Part shown: piece after piece, positions 28,158 to 39,356 of the stretch
Position numbering within the stretch: position 1 is the stretch's first letter
Layout: the number at the start of each line of letters is the position of its first letter
From: Pontibacter vulgaris
Lineage (GTDB): Bacteria; Bacteroidota; Bacteroidia; Cytophagales; Hymenobacteraceae
Length of the DNA stretch: 64,000 bases
Direction of reading: 5' to 3'
Assembly (NCBI RefSeq): GCF_022758145.1
Contig: NZ_JAJVDH010000003.1
Location: forward strand, 1,075,833 to 1,139,832
Notes under the pieces: model-generated
What the model was told of the DNA's origin: nothing
The model's database searches: none
What the model saw: only the letters and a program-made list of their open reading frames with translations
Translations under genes and position numbers: made by a program

Positions 28158-28171
28158 GCCAGTTATTTTAC

Positions 28172-28216
28172 ATAACAAAAAAGCACCTCCCTAAACGGCA
28201 GGTGCTTTTTTGTTAT
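28172..28216 (+). terminator. Terminator after the MltD-like gene
   Basis: A perfect 17-bp stem (ATAACAAAAAAGCACCT with AGGTGCTTTTTTGTTAT) has an 11-nt loop, with a T6 tract in the right arm. Confidence 0.9.
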
Positions 28217-28263
28217 AGTTTTTGAGTATAAAACAAGGTACTAACATAAAAAAACCATACTTT

Positions 28264-28296
28264 TTGTGCCTGCAAAGCACATACAGCTTATCTTTG
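28264..28296 (+). promoter_or_regulatory. Promoter of the maeB-ruvA-sprA region
   Basis: TTG (28264-28266), a 22-nt spacer and TATCTTTG (28289-28296) match the Bacteroidota consensus. The leader to maeB is about 110 nt and contains a CCCTAT...ATAGGG pair (28345-28375) enclosing TATACTTT. Confidence 0.6.
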
Positions 28297-28414
28297 GAGG
28301 CTGCACTTTGATTAGCCGCAAATTCTTAGGAAATTAGCCTTTATCCCTATTTTATACTTTCTTAAGTAGATAGGGCTGGAAGCAATTCCAACTACACAAA
28401 CAACAACGCATACC

Positions 28415-30688
28415 ATGATTAAAGTAAACAAACAAGACGCCCTGAATTACCACATGGAGGGTAAGCCCGGAAAGATTGAGGTAGTACCAACCAAAATGGT
28501 AAGTACACAACACGACCTTGCACTGGCTTATTCACCGGGAGTTGCAGAGCCTTGTAAAGAAATTGCCGCAGATAAAGACAATGTATATAAGTATACAGCC
28601 AAGGGCAACCTGGTTGGTGTAATATCAAATGGTACTGCCGTACTGGGCCTGGGCAATATTGGTCCTGATGCCTCCAAGCCTGTAATGGAAGGGAAAGGAG
28701 TACTCTTCAAGAAATTCGCAGGCATCGACGTATTCGATATCGAGATAGATTGCACTGACCCTGCTGAGTTTGTGCGCATCGTAAAATCGCTGGAGCCTAC
28801 TTTCGGAGGTATAAACCTGGAAGACATCAAAGCCCCGGAAAGTTTTAAAATAGAAAATGCGCTGAAAGAGCAGATGAACATTCCGCTCATGCACGACGAC
28901 CAGCATGGTACTGCTATCATTTCTGCAGCCGCTTTGCTGAATGCGCTAGAACTGGCTGGCAAAAGTATAGATAAAGTACAGCTGGTAGTAAATGGTGCCG
29001 GTGCCGCAGCTATTGCCTGCGCTAAACTGTATGTAGCGCTAGGTGCTAAAATGGATAACATCGTTATGTTCGATAAAGACGGCATTATCCGTCCGGAGCG
29101 CGACGACCTGGATATCTACAGAGCGCAGTTTGTGACTTTACGTAAGATAAACACATTGCAGGAAGCGATGCAGGGTGCCGATGTATTTATTGGTTTATCA
29201 GCAGGTAATGTGCTCCCTCCGGAGTATGTAAAACTGATGGCCGATAACCCGATCATATTTGCACTTGCTAACCCGGACCCGGAAATTCCTTACGATGTGG
29301 CGATGGCTACGCGCCCTGACCTGATCATGGCAACCGGCCGTTCCGATCATCCTAACCAGGTAAACAACGTTCTTGGTTTCCCTTACATTTTCAGAGGTGC
29401 ACTTGATGTAAGAGCTACCGAAATAAACGAGGAAATGAAACTGGCTGCAGTGCGCGCACTGGCAACGCTGGCTAAAGAGCCTGTTCCGGAACTTGTACAC
29501 AAAGCTTACGGCGATAATACGATCTCTTTCGGCCGTTTCTACCTGATCCCTAAGCCACTGGACCCACGCCTGATTACAACAGTGTCGCCGGCTGTGGCAA
29601 AAGCAGCTATGGAAAGTGGTGTAGCCCGAATTCCGATTACTAACTGGGAGGCCTACGAGCATGAGTTACAGGAGCGCATTGGTATAGACCAGAAACTGAT
29701 GACGCGCATTACTAACCAGGCGAAGAAAGATCCGAAAACGGTAGTATTTGCAGAAGCAGACCATTATAAAATTCTGAAGGCAGCACAAACTGTAAAAGAA
29801 CAGCAGATTGCGAACCCTATACTTCTTGGCAACCGCGAACGCATTAACGAAATTATTAAGGAGTATAACCTGGATTTGCAGGGCTGTACTATAGTTGACC
29901 CTTTTGAGGAACACGAAAAGCGCGAAGAGTTTGCCCAGTTACTTTACAAAAAACGCCAGCGCAAAGGTTTTACTTTATTCGATTGCCGCCGCCTGGTACG
30001 CGACCGCATATACTTTGGTAGCCTGATGCTGGAAACCGGCGAAGCTGATGCACTCATATCCGGACTAACCCGCGACTACTCCAGAACTATACTTCCGGCC
30101 ATACAGGTCATCGGCGTGGAAGAAGGTGTAAACAAGGTAGCAGGTATGTATATTATCCTCAACAAAAAGGAGCCGTACTTCTTTGCTGATACCACCGTAA
30201 ACGTGAACCCTACAGCCGACGAACTGGTGGATATAATCGGCCTGACTGCCCGTACTGTCCGTTTCTTTGATACAGAACCACGTATGGCAGTATTATCGTA
30301 CTCTAACTTTGGCTCTGTAAAAGGAGATATACCTAATAAAGGATCTGAAGCAGTACGTAAAGCCAAGCAACGCTACCCTGACCTGCTGATAGATGGCGAA
30401 ATGCAGGCGAACACCGCCCTTAACCGCGATATGCTGCGTGAGAATTATCCGTTCAGTACATTAGCTGAAAAAGGAGCGAATACGCTGGTGTTTCCAACGC
30501 TTACTGCCGGTAACATTGCTTACAAGCTGTTACAGGAAATTGGCGGCGCTGAAGCAATTGGCCCTGTATTAATGGGTATGCGCAAACCTGTTCATATTCT
30601 GCAACTTGGCAGTTCTATCAGAGAAATTATAAACATGGTAGCCATTGCTGTCGTAGATGCACAGAACTATAACAACAAACATATATAG
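28415..30688 (+). CDS. maeB: NADP-dependent malic enzyme with C-terminal phosphotransacetylase-like domain
   Basis: Converts malate to pyruvate and CO2 with reduction of NADP, supplying NADPH and pyruvate. The 757-residue protein is the large MaeB form. The malic domain (residues about 10-160) has [10 protein letters not shown] and [15 protein letters not shown]. The NAD-binding domain has [11 protein letters not shown] and N-P-D-P-E-I. From about 430 on a phosphate acetyltransferase-like domain (Pta) with [11 protein letters not shown] is fused; it is usually regulatory (acetyl-CoA binding) rather than catalytic. The stop TAG directly abuts the ruvA ATG. Confidence 0.96.
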   Translation: MIKVNKQDALNYHMEGKPGKIEVVPTKMVSTQHDLALAYSPGVAEPCKEIAADKDNVYKYTAKGNLVGVISNGTAVLGLGNIGPDASKPVMEGKGVLFKKFAGIDVFDIEIDCTDPAEFVRIVKSLEPTFGGINLEDIKAPESFKIENALKEQMNIPLMHDDQHGTAIISAAALLNALELAGKSIDKVQLVVNGAGAAAIACAKLYVALGAKMDNIVMFDKDGIIRPERDDLDIYRAQFVTLRKINTLQEAMQGADVFIGLSAGNVLPPEYVKLMADNPIIFALANPDPEIPYDVAMATRPDLIMATGRSDHPNQVNNVLGFPYIFRGALDVRATEINEEMKLAAVRALATLAKEPVPELVHKAYGDNTISFGRFYLIPKPLDPRLITTVSPAVAKAAMESGVARIPITNWEAYEHELQERIGIDQKLMTRITNQAKKDPKTVVFAEADHYKILKAAQTVKEQQIANPILLGNRERINEIIKEYNLDLQGCTIVDPFEEHEKREEFAQLLYKKRQRKGFTLFDCRRLVRDRIYFGSLMLETGEADALISGLTRDYSRTILPAIQVIGVEEGVNKVAGMYIILNKKEPYFFADTTVNVNPTADELVDIIGLTARTVRFFDTEPRMAVLSYSNFGSVKGDIPNKGSEAVRKAKQRYPDLLIDGEMQANTALNRDMLRENYPFSTLAEKGANTLVFPTLTAGNIAYKLLQEIGGAEAIGPVLMGMRKPVHILQLGSSIREIINMVAIAVVDAQNYNNKHI

Positions 30689-31285
30689 ATGATAGCCTAT
30701 ATTGATGGCAAATTAACTTATAAAGATCCAACCTATGTCATTATCGATGTTAATGGCATAGGTTACCAGATCAAAATATCGCTCGGAACGTATTCGGCGC
30801 TGCCTGATGGTGAGCGTTGCCGGCTGCATACTTTCCTGCATATAAAGGAAGACGCCCATACGTTGTATGGCTTTATGACAGCAGCAGAAAAAGAGACCTT
30901 CCTGCATCTGATCTCTATTTCGGGTGTTGGCCCGAATACAGGACTGATGATCTTATCATCACTGTCGGTAGAGGAAGTGCAGCAGGCTATAGTACGCGAA
31001 GATGTGCGCACGATACAGCATGTAAAAGGTATTGGCGCTAAAACAGCACAGCGAATTATACTTGAACTGAAAGATAAAATGAAAAAAGAAGTGTTGCTTT
31101 CAGATGCAGGCGTATCCGCACCTGGAGTGGCATACAATACCAACCGTTCCGAAGCGTTATCTGCTTTGGTAACATTGGGCTTTGCCAAGAATGTGGCCGA
31201 GAAAACTCTTGACTCAATCATCAAACGTGAAGGCAGAGAGCTAAGCGTGGAAGAGATGATAAAGTTAGCATTGAAATCTTCATAA
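30689..31285 (+). CDS. ruvA: Holliday junction DNA helicase subunit RuvA
   Basis: RuvA binds four-way junctions and loads RuvB for branch migration. The 198-residue protein has the usual three domains: an N-terminal OB fold (M-I-A-Y-I-D-G-K-L), two helix-hairpin-helix motifs in the middle (I-S-G-V-G-P-N-T-G and V-K-G-I-G-A-K-T-A-Q-R-I), and a C-terminal domain that contacts RuvB (E-A-L-S-A-L-V-T-L-G-F). It starts at the base after the maeB stop, and the sprA TTG lies 14 nt after its end. Confidence 0.97.
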   Translation: MIAYIDGKLTYKDPTYVIIDVNGIGYQIKISLGTYSALPDGERCRLHTFLHIKEDAHTLYGFMTAAEKETFLHLISISGVGPNTGLMILSSLSVEEVQQAIVREDVRTIQHVKGIGAKTAQRIILELKDKMKKEVLLSDAGVSAPGVAYNTNRSEALSALVTLGFAKNVAEKTLDSIIKREGRELSVEEMIKLALKSS

Positions 31286-31299
31286 GAGATATACCCAAT

Positions 31300-34200
31300 T
31301 TGATCTGGAAAAGTAAAAAAAACAACCTGCTACTGGCATCGGTTGCTGCTATCTGTTTGCTGGCTTTATGGTCGCAGGCCGAAGAAGTGCGCTCGCGTAA
31401 TAGGTTTAACTATTCTCTTTTCAAAAATCTGCTTTTACAGGATACTATTAAAACAGATTCCTCTAAACTGCAAAAATATATCCCGAGCCGCCGCCCTACG
31501 TTTGTACCCCGCGACCGCCGTGGCAACCCTTTCAGTACCCGTTCTAATGCTTCTCCCCTGCTATTGGGCCAGCCTGGCAATGTAGAGCTCAATATGCAGC
31601 TGGATGACAGCCTGCAACAATATACTATTGATGAAACTATAGGCGACCTCGATTACAGATTGCCTTCTTCAATGACGTTGCAGGAATACTCAGAGTGGCA
31701 GCAGCGCCAGTCTATACGAGATTACTGGCGGAGTAAATCCGCAGGCCTGGATGGCGAAAGCGTAGTAAGCAGCAAACGCCTGGTGCCTAAGATCTATATC
31801 AGCCCTGTTTTCGATCGTATTTTTGGTGGCAACTTTGTAGATATCCAGCCAAATGGTAACGTATCGCTGAAGTTTGGCGCACGGTTTAACCGCAACGAGA
31901 ACCCAACTATACCTTTGCGCCAGCAACGCACCGGCGACTTTGATTTTGAGCAGAACATATCGCTGAACCTGGTTGGTAAGATCGGTGAGAAAATGCGCAT
32001 CAACTTTAACTGGGATAACAACGCCAATTTCGATTTCGAAAACAACATGAAGCTGGATTACACCGGCTACGAAGAGGAGATCATACGCAAAGTGGAAGCG
32101 GGTAACGTTAGCCTGCCGCTTAACAATTCGCTTATTACGGGTGCCCAAAACCTTTTTGGTATAAAAACACAGCTGCAGTTTGGTCGCTTGGGCGTAACCG
32201 CTATTGCCTCTAACGTGCGCGGCCGCAACGATGAAATTGTAGTACAGAACGGGGCGCAGAACAAACCCTTTGAAATTCGGATAGACCAGTACGACCGCGA
32301 TCGCCATTACTTTTTGTCGCAGTTTTTCCGGGGCCGGTATGATAACACGCTTAAAAACCTTCCGCTGGTTAATTCCGGAATCGTAATTCGCCGTTTAGAG
32401 CTATATGTAACCAACAACACCCGCTCTACCGAAAACCTGCGCAACATGGTAGCCTATATGGACCTGGGCGAAGCGGACCCGTACCGCGACCAGTTCCAGG
32501 GCAGCAATCCCAATGCCCCGGCAAACAACAATGCTAACCAACTCTATAGTTTAATAGCCAACAATACCGCCGCCCGCGATAATAACCGTGTAGATGATTA
32601 CCTGACCAGCATCGGCTTACAGAAAGCAGTTGATTTTGAACACGTACGCGCGCGCAAACTTGACCCCCGTGAGTATAAATTTAACCCGCAATTGGGTCAT
32701 ATTTCACTTAACACAACCCTGTTGCCAGATCAGGTACTGGGTGTAGCTTTTGAATATACTTACAATGGCAAAACCTATAAAGTAGGCGAGCTTATAGAAG
32801 ACTACCAGAACCGCTCCGACGACCAGGTAATTCACATGAAGTTGCTGAAGGCTACCAATCCATCATTACAATTCCCGACCTGGGACCTGATGATGAAAAA
32901 CGTGTATAGCCTGGATGCCACGCAGCTTAACCGCCAGAATTTCCAGTTCCAGATCATTTATAAAGACGACGAGACAGGTGTAGATATCACAAGTATAAAA
33001 GAGCCAAGCGCTATCCAGAATATACCTTTGATTGAAGTACTGAACCTGGATAATGTAAACACCAACAACGACAAACCACGCGACGGCAACTTCGACTTTT
33101 TGCAGGGCATAACTATAGATCCTGAAACAGGGCGTATTTTCTTCCCGGAGGTAGAACCTTTCGGTAGTTACCTGGCCGGTAAGTTAGCTGGCAACCCGGA
33201 ACTAATAGAGCGCTATGTATTCCAGGAATTGTATGAACAGACCCAGACAGATGCTCAGCAAAATACTACCAAGGCTAAGTTTTTCTTAAAAGGCCGCTTT
33301 CAGGCCACTTCAACCGATGAGATCGTACTTCCGGGCTTTAGAATAGCAGAAGGCTCTGTAGCTGTATACTCTGGAGGTACGCGCCTGGAAGAAGGCACTG
33401 ATTACCAGGTATTTTATGATCTTGGCCGCATCAAAATTCTTAACCCAAGCTACATCAGCTCTGCCAGCGACCTGCGGGTGACCTACGAAAAGGCTGAGCT
33501 GCTGAATATTCAACCGCGTGCTTTACTCGGAGCCAGATTCGATTACAGGCTGAACAACGATGTAAACCTTGGTGCCACCGTTTTACACCTGAGCGAGCAG
33601 CCATACATAAACAGGGTAAGTATAGGCGACGAACCGAGCAACAATACCATTTATGGTTTCGACGTCAACATAAACAAAGAGTCTCGTTTCCTGACCAAGC
33701 TAACCGACAGAATCCCGCTTATCCAGACAAAGGCGCCATCCAGCGTAACGTTTAGCGGTGAGTTTGCACAGCTGGTGCCAGCTCCTTCCAAATCTCCTGT
33801 AAATGAAGCGGGTACTTCTTACGTTGATGACTTTGAAGGAGCAGAAACACCTTATAACCTGGGTGGCTTTAACAACGCAAGCTGGCGCCTGGCTGCTACT
33901 CCTGCCCCACTTGTACAAGGTCCGGGCCTACAATATTCTTACAACCGGGCTAAACTGGCCTGGTATACTATAGACCAGATCTTTTACCGCGACAGCGATA
34001 ACCTGAAACCGGGCAACATTACCAAAGACGATCTGAAAAATCATTACGTGCGTGGCATACGCCGCAACGAAGTTTTCCCGGGCCGCGACCCGGAAGTAGC
34101 CAACACCTACGAATATACCTTTGACCTTGCTTACTACCCGCGAGACCGTGGCCAGTACAACTATAATCCCAATCTGGATGCTCAAGGCCGTTTATTAAGC

Positions 34201-37200
34201 GACCCTAAGAAGAACTGGGGTGGTATCAGCCGCGATATTACCTTCGATACCGACTTTGATAATGCTAATATTGAGTACATGGAGTTCTGGCTCATGGATC
34301 CTTTTATTACAGGGCCAAATGGCCGCAAAGATGACCAGGGCAACCAGATTACAAGTACTGAAGGCGGTGAACTTATACTTAACTTAGGTAGCGTATCGGA
34401 AGACATATTACGGGATAACCGCTATTCATTTGAGAACGGCTTGCCAACCACCGCCGGCGATGTGCAAAGTATACAGGAAACGATCTGGGGCCGCGTAACC
34501 ACACAGCAGTTCCTGACCGATGCCTTTACAGGTGTTCCGGGCGGGCGCCAGTTCCAGGACATTGGTTTGGATGGTTTAAACGATGCCGACGAGCGTAACA
34601 AATTCCAGAACGGATTCCTGGACCAGATTCCGGGCACAGTGCCGCAATCTGTGATCGATGACCCTTCCGGCGATAATTTCCTGCACCACTTGGACCCGGT
34701 TTACGACCAACGCAATGCCGGTGTACTTGCCCGTTACAAAAACTTCAACGGCATGGAGAACAACTCACCGGAAAACAGCCGTTTCTCAAACTATGCTTTC
34801 CCGGATAAAGAAGACATGAACAAAGACAACGTTCTCAGCGACCTGGAGCAGTACTTTGAATATAAAATCAGTTTGAAGCCGGGGCAACTAAATGTTGGCC
34901 AGAATTACGTTGTAGACCAGGTAGTACACGAAAACATAAATGGCGATAAAGTAACCTGGTACCAGTTCCGTATTCCGGTACGCCAGCCAACAGCCAGTGT
35001 AGGCAACATCAGTAGCTTTAAGTCTATCCGGTTTATGCGTATGTACATGACCGAATTTGCCGACCCGGTGGTGCTACGCTTTGTGCAGTTCCAGTTTGTG
35101 GCTAACCAGTGGCGCACGTTCCTGCAGCCTATAACGGATGGTAACCCTTGTCTTACCTGCACAGACGATGCTAAAACCTTTACAGTTTCTACTGTTAACG
35201 TCGAAGAGAACAGCGAGTCGGCTGATGGCACCATACCTTATGTACTACCACCGGGCATAGAACGCCTCCGCGATTACGCCTCTACCAACGATCGCCGCCA
35301 GAATGAGCAGTCGCTGCAGCTTTGTGTAGAAGACCTGAAAGATTCTTTCTCGAAGGCTGTATACAAAAACCTGAGCCTGGACATGCTCATCTACAAGCGC
35401 CTGAAAATGTTTATACATGCTCAAACAGATGATGTAAACACACAAGACGATGATGTGCAGGCTTTCGTGCGTATCGGCACCGATTATACCCAAAACTACT
35501 ACGAATACGTGGTACCGCTTAAGATATCGCAACCAGGCAGCAACACCCGCGAAGCCATCTGGCGAGCTGAAAACGAAATTGACATTGCCTTAGAAGACTT
35601 TGTAAATGCTAAAAACGAACGTAACAGGGCTGGTTTTGACAGAAGAATTCCTTACGAGGTAACTATAAATGGCAAAACAATACGCATAGTAGGTAACCCT
35701 GATTTCAGCGAAGTACAAAGTGTAATGATAGGCTTGCGTAACCCAACCGAAGCAAACGACGATGGCCGTCCGCATTCGGTATGTGTTTGGGTAGATGAGC
35801 TACGTGTAACTGACTTTAAAAACCAATCGGGCTGGGCTGCCAATGCACGCCTGAATACCAAACTGGCAGACTTTGCTAACCTAACCGCAACAGGAGCTTA
35901 TACTACAGTTGGTTTCGGAGGCTTGCAGCAGAAAATAGCCCAGCGCTCGCGCGAGAACACAGCACAGTTTGATGTAAGCGCAAACATTGTAGCCGATAAG
36001 TTTCTGCCTGAAAAGTTAGGTGTTAAAGTACCGGTGTCGGTGCAATACGGCACCCTGAGCAGCGAACCGCAGTTCGACCCGCTGGATAAAGACGTGCCAC
36101 TGGAGGAGTCACTAAAACGCTTTGACTCGCCATCAGAAAAAAGAGACTATAAACGCGAAGTAATTACCCAGGAAACACGCAAAAGCATAAGCCTGCTGAA
36201 CGTACGCAAAGAGCGCACGAACCCGGAGGCGAAAGCCAAACCTTATGATATCGAGAACCTGGCTTTCTCCTACTCTTATGGCGAGCGCCTGTTTACCAAC
36301 ATCGAAACCGACCGCGACTATACTAAAACCTATACGGGTGGTATAGCTTATACTTACACCGCTACGCCTAAAAACTATACACCGCTGGCAAAAGCTAAAG
36401 CGCTTAACTCGCCATACCTGCGCCTGATAAAAGACCTTAACTTTACGCCGCTGCCAAGCCGTTTTGCCTTCCGAGCCGACCTGGACAGAAGGTATAACGA
36501 AACATTCCTTCAGCGCCGCGATCCGGGTTCAGGTTTGATCACCACAAGAGGTATTGAACCTACTTTCCAGAAATACTTTTACTTTAACCGCATTTACGAC
36601 CTGAAGTGGGATATGAGCAAGAGCCTCTCGCTGGACTATACGGCTACCAACCGTGCTGTTGTAGATGAACCGGATTTCCGGATCGATAATGACATAGACT
36701 CACTTAAGTATAAAAACAAGATTATTTGGGAGAACCTGCGCCGTGGCGGCCGAAACACTAACTTTAACCAGTTAGCAGCTATCAACTATAAACTCCCGCT
36801 GGATAAATTCCCGCTGACGGATTGGCTGGGTGCCGAAACGCGCTATGCCGCTACTTATATCTGGACAGCCGGGTCTACGGCCCTAAACCAGGACGCAAAC
36901 TTCAGACTGGGTAATACAGTTGAGAACAGCACCGAGTTCAGCGTAAATGGCCGCTTCGATCTAGTAAAACTTTACAACAAGGTGAAGTTCCTGAAAGAAG
37001 TAAATACGCCTGCACCGGCAGCCCGCCCTAAAACACCAGCGGATACAACAGCAAAACCAGCCGGCTCTGATATGAAGGTTGCCAGGTCGCTGGCTCGTGT
37101 GCTGATGATGACGCGCTCTATCAACTTTACATACTTACAGAACCGTGGTACCATGCTGCCTGGCTACCTGCCAACTACCAAAGTGCTGGGTTTTGATGAT

Positions 37201-38475
37201 GGTTTTGATGCCCCTGGCCTGCCGTTTATACTTGGCAGGCAGTATGACCTTGATAACCTGTATAACCGCGCTTTCAGCAATGGCTGGTACACTGATAGCA
37301 GCCAGTACCTGAACACGCCGCTAAGCGCTATAAATACAGAAACCTTTACAGCTCGTGCTAATCTGGAGCCATTTAAAAGTTTTAACCTGCAACTGGATGC
37401 CCGCCACAACAAATCGGAAATTGAGGAAGTATTTTACCGCAAAGAATTTAATGATTTCGGCGAAGTAGGTGAGATCAACCAGCGTCAGAACCCGATCAAC
37501 ACAGGCTCTTTCAGCACATCGTTCCTGGCTCTGGGCACTTTATTCGAAGCGAACGACAGGGGTACTTCCGCAGCGTTTGAAGATTTTATCCGGAACAGGT
37601 ATAATGTGCGCGATAAGTTAACCAATGCCAATGCCGCTGCCGGCGACTCAGGTTATACTTTGAACTCGCAGGATGTATTGCTGGAGTCGTTCCTGTATGC
37701 GTACCAAGGGCGCGATATTAACGGTTACAAGGCAAGAGATAAAAATCCGTTCAGCCGACTGCCAATTCCAAACTGGCGCATCGATTACAACGGGCTGTCA
37801 CAGTTGCCTTTCTTCCAGCAGTGGTTCAGCCAGGTTAATCTTACGCATGCTTATAACTCCAGCTATAACATCACAAGCTTTACATCGTCGCTGGCTTACC
37901 AGAGTGCGCCTGCTGGTTATCCAGACAATAAAAACGACTTTGGCCAGATTGTGCCTTACTATATTGTGAGCCAACTGACAGTTGTAGAGCGCATGGCACC
38001 GCTGGTAGGCGTTAACTTCCGTACGAAGACAAACTTCACAGGCCGTGTGCAGTACAACATGGAGCGTAACCTGTCGCTAAACCTGACCAACGCGCAGGTA
38101 ACCGAAACCAACGTGAAAGATTACGTACTGGGTTTTGGCTACAGCACCACCAATTTCAGAATACCATTCAGAATTGGCGGCTCGCGCAAAGTATTGGAGA
38201 ATGAACTGACCATGCGCCTGGATTTCTCGGTGCGTGATAACCAGACAGTACAGCGTGCCATTGCCCGAGACGATGCCGGGAACGAGCGCAGCCAGAACCA
38301 GATAACTAACGGAACTATGCAACTGCAACTGCGCCCTACCGTAGATTATGTGCTCAGCCAGCGCGTAAACCTGCAGTTCTATGTGTTGAGAACCGTATCA
38401 GACCCTAAGATCTCCACCTCATTCAGAAGCAGTGTTTCAGAGGGCGGTGTACAGGTACGAGTTAGTTTGCAATAA
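31300..38475 (+). CDS. sprA: SprA (Sov), outer-membrane translocon of the type IX secretion system
   Basis: SprA is a giant outer-membrane beta-barrel through which type IX cargo leaves the periplasm. It is known from gliding and secretion mutants of Flavobacterium and from Sov of Porphyromonas. The 2391-residue protein is the right size for the family. It has an N-terminal signal-like helix (residues about 8-27), SprA_N-type blocks with repeated F-G-G-N-x-V-x-I-x-P-x-G and G-A-R-F-D-Y-R elements, long Asn/Asp/Arg-rich stretches and a strand-rich C-terminus ending in aromatic/Leu. The likely start is TTG at 31300; no ATG precedes the signal segment and the next Met lies over 100 codons away. 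It lies between ruvA and gcvH. Confidence 0.95.
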   Translation: MIWKSKKNNLLLASVAAICLLALWSQAEEVRSRNRFNYSLFKNLLLQDTIKTDSSKLQKYIPSRRPTFVPRDRRGNPFSTRSNASPLLLGQPGNVELNMQLDDSLQQYTIDETIGDLDYRLPSSMTLQEYSEWQQRQSIRDYWRSKSAGLDGESVVSSKRLVPKIYISPVFDRIFGGNFVDIQPNGNVSLKFGARFNRNENPTIPLRQQRTGDFDFEQNISLNLVGKIGEKMRINFNWDNNANFDFENNMKLDYTGYEEEIIRKVEAGNVSLPLNNSLITGAQNLFGIKTQLQFGRLGVTAIASNVRGRNDEIVVQNGAQNKPFEIRIDQYDRDRHYFLSQFFRGRYDNTLKNLPLVNSGIVIRRLELYVTNNTRSTENLRNMVAYMDLGEADPYRDQFQGSNPNAPANNNANQLYSLIANNTAARDNNRVDDYLTSIGLQKAVDFEHVRARKLDPREYKFNPQLGHISLNTTLLPDQVLGVAFEYTYNGKTYKVGELIEDYQNRSDDQVIHMKLLKATNPSLQFPTWDLMMKNVYSLDATQLNRQNFQFQIIYKDDETGVDITSIKEPSAIQNIPLIEVLNLDNVNTNNDKPRDGNFDFLQGITIDPETGRIFFPEVEPFGSYLAGKLAGNPELIERYVFQELYEQTQTDAQQNTTKAKFFLKGRFQATSTDEIVLPGFRIAEGSVAVYSGGTRLEEGTDYQVFYDLGRIKILNPSYISSASDLRVTYEKAELLNIQPRALLGARFDYRLNNDVNLGATVLHLSEQPYINRVSIGDEPSNNTIYGFDVNINKESRFLTKLTDRIPLIQTKAPSSVTFSGEFAQLVPAPSKSPVNEAGTSYVDDFEGAETPYNLGGFNNASWRLAATPAPLVQGPGLQYSYNRAKLAWYTIDQIFYRDSDNLKPGNITKDDLKNHYVRGIRRNEVFPGRDPEVANTYEYTFDLAYYPRDRGQYNYNPNLDAQGRLLSDPKKNWGGISRDITFDTDFDNANIEYMEFWLMDPFITGPNGRKDDQGNQITSTEGGELILNLGSVSEDILRDNRYSFENGLPTTAGDVQSIQETIWGRVTTQQFLTDAFTGVPGGRQFQDIGLDGLNDADERNKFQNGFLDQIPGTVPQSVIDDPSGDNFLHHLDPVYDQRNAGVLARYKNFNGMENNSPENSRFSNYAFPDKEDMNKDNVLSDLEQYFEYKISLKPGQLNVGQNYVVDQVVHENINGDKVTWYQFRIPVRQPTASVGNISSFKSIRFMRMYMTEFADPVVLRFVQFQFVANQWRTFLQPITDGNPCLTCTDDAKTFTVSTVNVEENSESADGTIPYVLPPGIERLRDYASTNDRRQNEQSLQLCVEDLKDSFSKAVYKNLSLDMLIYKRLKMFIHAQTDDVNTQDDDVQAFVRIGTDYTQNYYEYVVPLKISQPGSNTREAIWRAENEIDIALEDFVNAKNERNRAGFDRRIPYEVTINGKTIRIVGNPDFSEVQSVMIGLRNPTEANDDGRPHSVCVWVDELRVTDFKNQSGWAANARLNTKLADFANLTATGAYTTVGFGGLQQKIAQRSRENTAQFDVSANIVADKFLPEKLGVKVPVSVQYGTLSSEPQFDPLDKDVPLEESLKRFDSPSEKRDYKREVITQETRKSISLLNVRKERTNPEAKAKPYDIENLAFSYSYGERLFTNIETDRDYTKTYTGGIAYTYTATPKNYTPLAKAKALNSPYLRLIKDLNFTPLPSRFAFRADLDRRYNETFLQRRDPGSGLITTRGIEPTFQKYFYFNRIYDLKWDMSKSLSLDYTATNRAVVDEPDFRIDNDIDSLKYKNKIIWENLRRGGRNTNFNQLAAINYKLPLDKFPLTDWLGAETRYAATYIWTAGSTALNQDANFRLGNTVENSTEFSVNGRFDLVKLYNKVKFLKEVNTPAPAARPKTPADTTAKPAGSDMKVARSLARVLMMTRSINFTYLQNRGTMLPGYLPTTKVLGFDDGFDAPGLPFILGRQYDLDNLYNRAFSNGWYTDSSQYLNTPLSAINTETFTARANLEPFKSFNLQLDARHNKSEIEEVFYRKEFNDFGEVGEINQRQNPINTGSFSTSFLALGTLFEANDRGTSAAFEDFIRNRYNVRDKLTNANAAAGDSGYTLNSQDVLLESFLYAYQGRDINGYKARDKNPFSRLPIPNWRIDYNGLSQLPFFQQWFSQVNLTHAYNSSYNITSFTSSLAYQSAPAGYPDNKNDFGQIVPYYIVSQLTVVERMAPLVGVNFRTKTNFTGRVQYNMERNLSLNLTNAQVTETNVKDYVLGFGYSTTNFRIPFRIGGSRKVLENELTMRLDFSVRDNQTVQRAIARDDAGNERSQNQITNGTMQLQLRPTVDYVLSQRVNLQFYVLRTVSDPKISTSFRSSVSEGGVQVRVSLQ

Positions 38476-38479
38476 TATT

Positions 38480-38508
38480 TTGGCATTGCGAAAAAGGCTG
38501 TATTTTTG
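38480..38508 (+). promoter_or_regulatory. Promoter of gcvH
   Basis: TTG (38480-38482), an 18-nt spacer and TATTTTTG (38501-38508) lie 5 nt past the sprA stop; the leader is about 20 nt. Confidence 0.6.
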
Positions 38509-38535
38509 ACGAGTCATAATTAACAGAAATAACAA

Positions 38536-38916
38536 ATGAACCTACCTGAAAACCTAAAGTATACAAAAGACCATGAGTGGGTGCGTATCGAAGGCGATGT
38601 AGCCTATGTAGGCATCACAGATTTTGCGCAGAGCGAACTGGGTGACATCGTGTATGTAGACATCGACACTGTAGACAAAGAGATCAGCAAAGAAGAAGTT
38701 TTCGGTACTGTAGAGGCCGTTAAAACTGTATCTGACCTTTACAGCCCATTAAGCGGTACTGTGCTGGAGTTTAATGATAAACTTGAGGCTAGCCCTGAAC
38801 TGGTAAACTCTGACCCTTACGGCGATGGTTGGATCATTAAAATGTCTGTAAGCAATACTGGCGAAGTAAACGAGCTGCTTACTGCAGAAGCTTACAAAGA
38901 GCTGATTGGCCACTAA
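38536..38916 (+). CDS. gcvH: Glycine cleavage system H protein
   Basis: Carries the lipoyl arm that shuttles the aminomethyl group between the P, T and L proteins of glycine cleavage. The 126-residue protein has the lipoylation site at Lys63 in E-A-V-K-T-V-S-D, flanked by the hammerhead fold strands ([10 protein letters not shown] at the start). Length and motif are fully normal. A vanZ-like gene follows 17 nt later. Other glycine cleavage genes are absent; the sprA-gcvH neighbourhood is, as I recall, conserved in the phylum. Confidence 0.97.
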   Translation: MNLPENLKYTKDHEWVRIEGDVAYVGITDFAQSELGDIVYVDIDTVDKEISKEEVFGTVEAVKTVSDLYSPLSGTVLEFNDKLEASPELVNSDPYGDGWIIKMSVSNTGEVNELLTAEAYKELIGH

Positions 38917-38933
38917 CAAATAAATAAAGTAGG

Positions 38934-39311
38934 TTGATTTTAAGGTATAACCTATTTACCATTTTGTGGGCAGCAATGATCCTTTTAACGACATTGCTGC
39001 CCACTTCTTCTATGCCGCAGTCCCTCTCTATCTGGGACCTCCTCTCCTTCGACTCTTTTGCCCACGGGTTCATGTTTGCCATACTTACCTTCCTGATGAT
39101 CGTAGGCATGTCTAAACAATATACTTATACCAAACTACGCCATTACGCCATCCGCGTATCTCTTGCCACATGCTTCCTGTTTGGTGTCACCATTGAGCTG
39201 ATTCAGCATATTTCGCAAGCAGGCCGCCATGGCGATATCATGGATGTGCTGAGCAATACGATCGGCTGTTTCCTGGGCATTCTGCTTTTCAAGATCATCT
39301 ACAAACGCTGA
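38934..39311 (+). CDS. VanZ-family membrane protein
   Basis: This 125-residue protein has four predicted helices and the VanZ signature: D-K/S-x-x-H-F (here F-D-S-F-A-H-G-F-M-F-A) and E-x-x-Q/N-H-I-S-Q-A-G-R-H-G-D-I-M-D-V-L-S-N-T-I-G in the last third. The family was named for teicoplanin resistance, but most members have no known role. The start is probably TTG at 38934; the first ATG at 38976 would cut the first helix. Confidence 0.85.
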   Translation: MILRYNLFTILWAAMILLTTLLPTSSMPQSLSIWDLLSFDSFAHGFMFAILTFLMIVGMSKQYTYTKLRHYAIRVSLATCFLFGVTIELIQHISQAGRHGDIMDVLSNTIGCFLGILLFKIIYKR

Positions 39312-39356
39312 TATTTTCTGGTAGCAATCTAAACTATAGCTGCTTATCTTTCGCAG

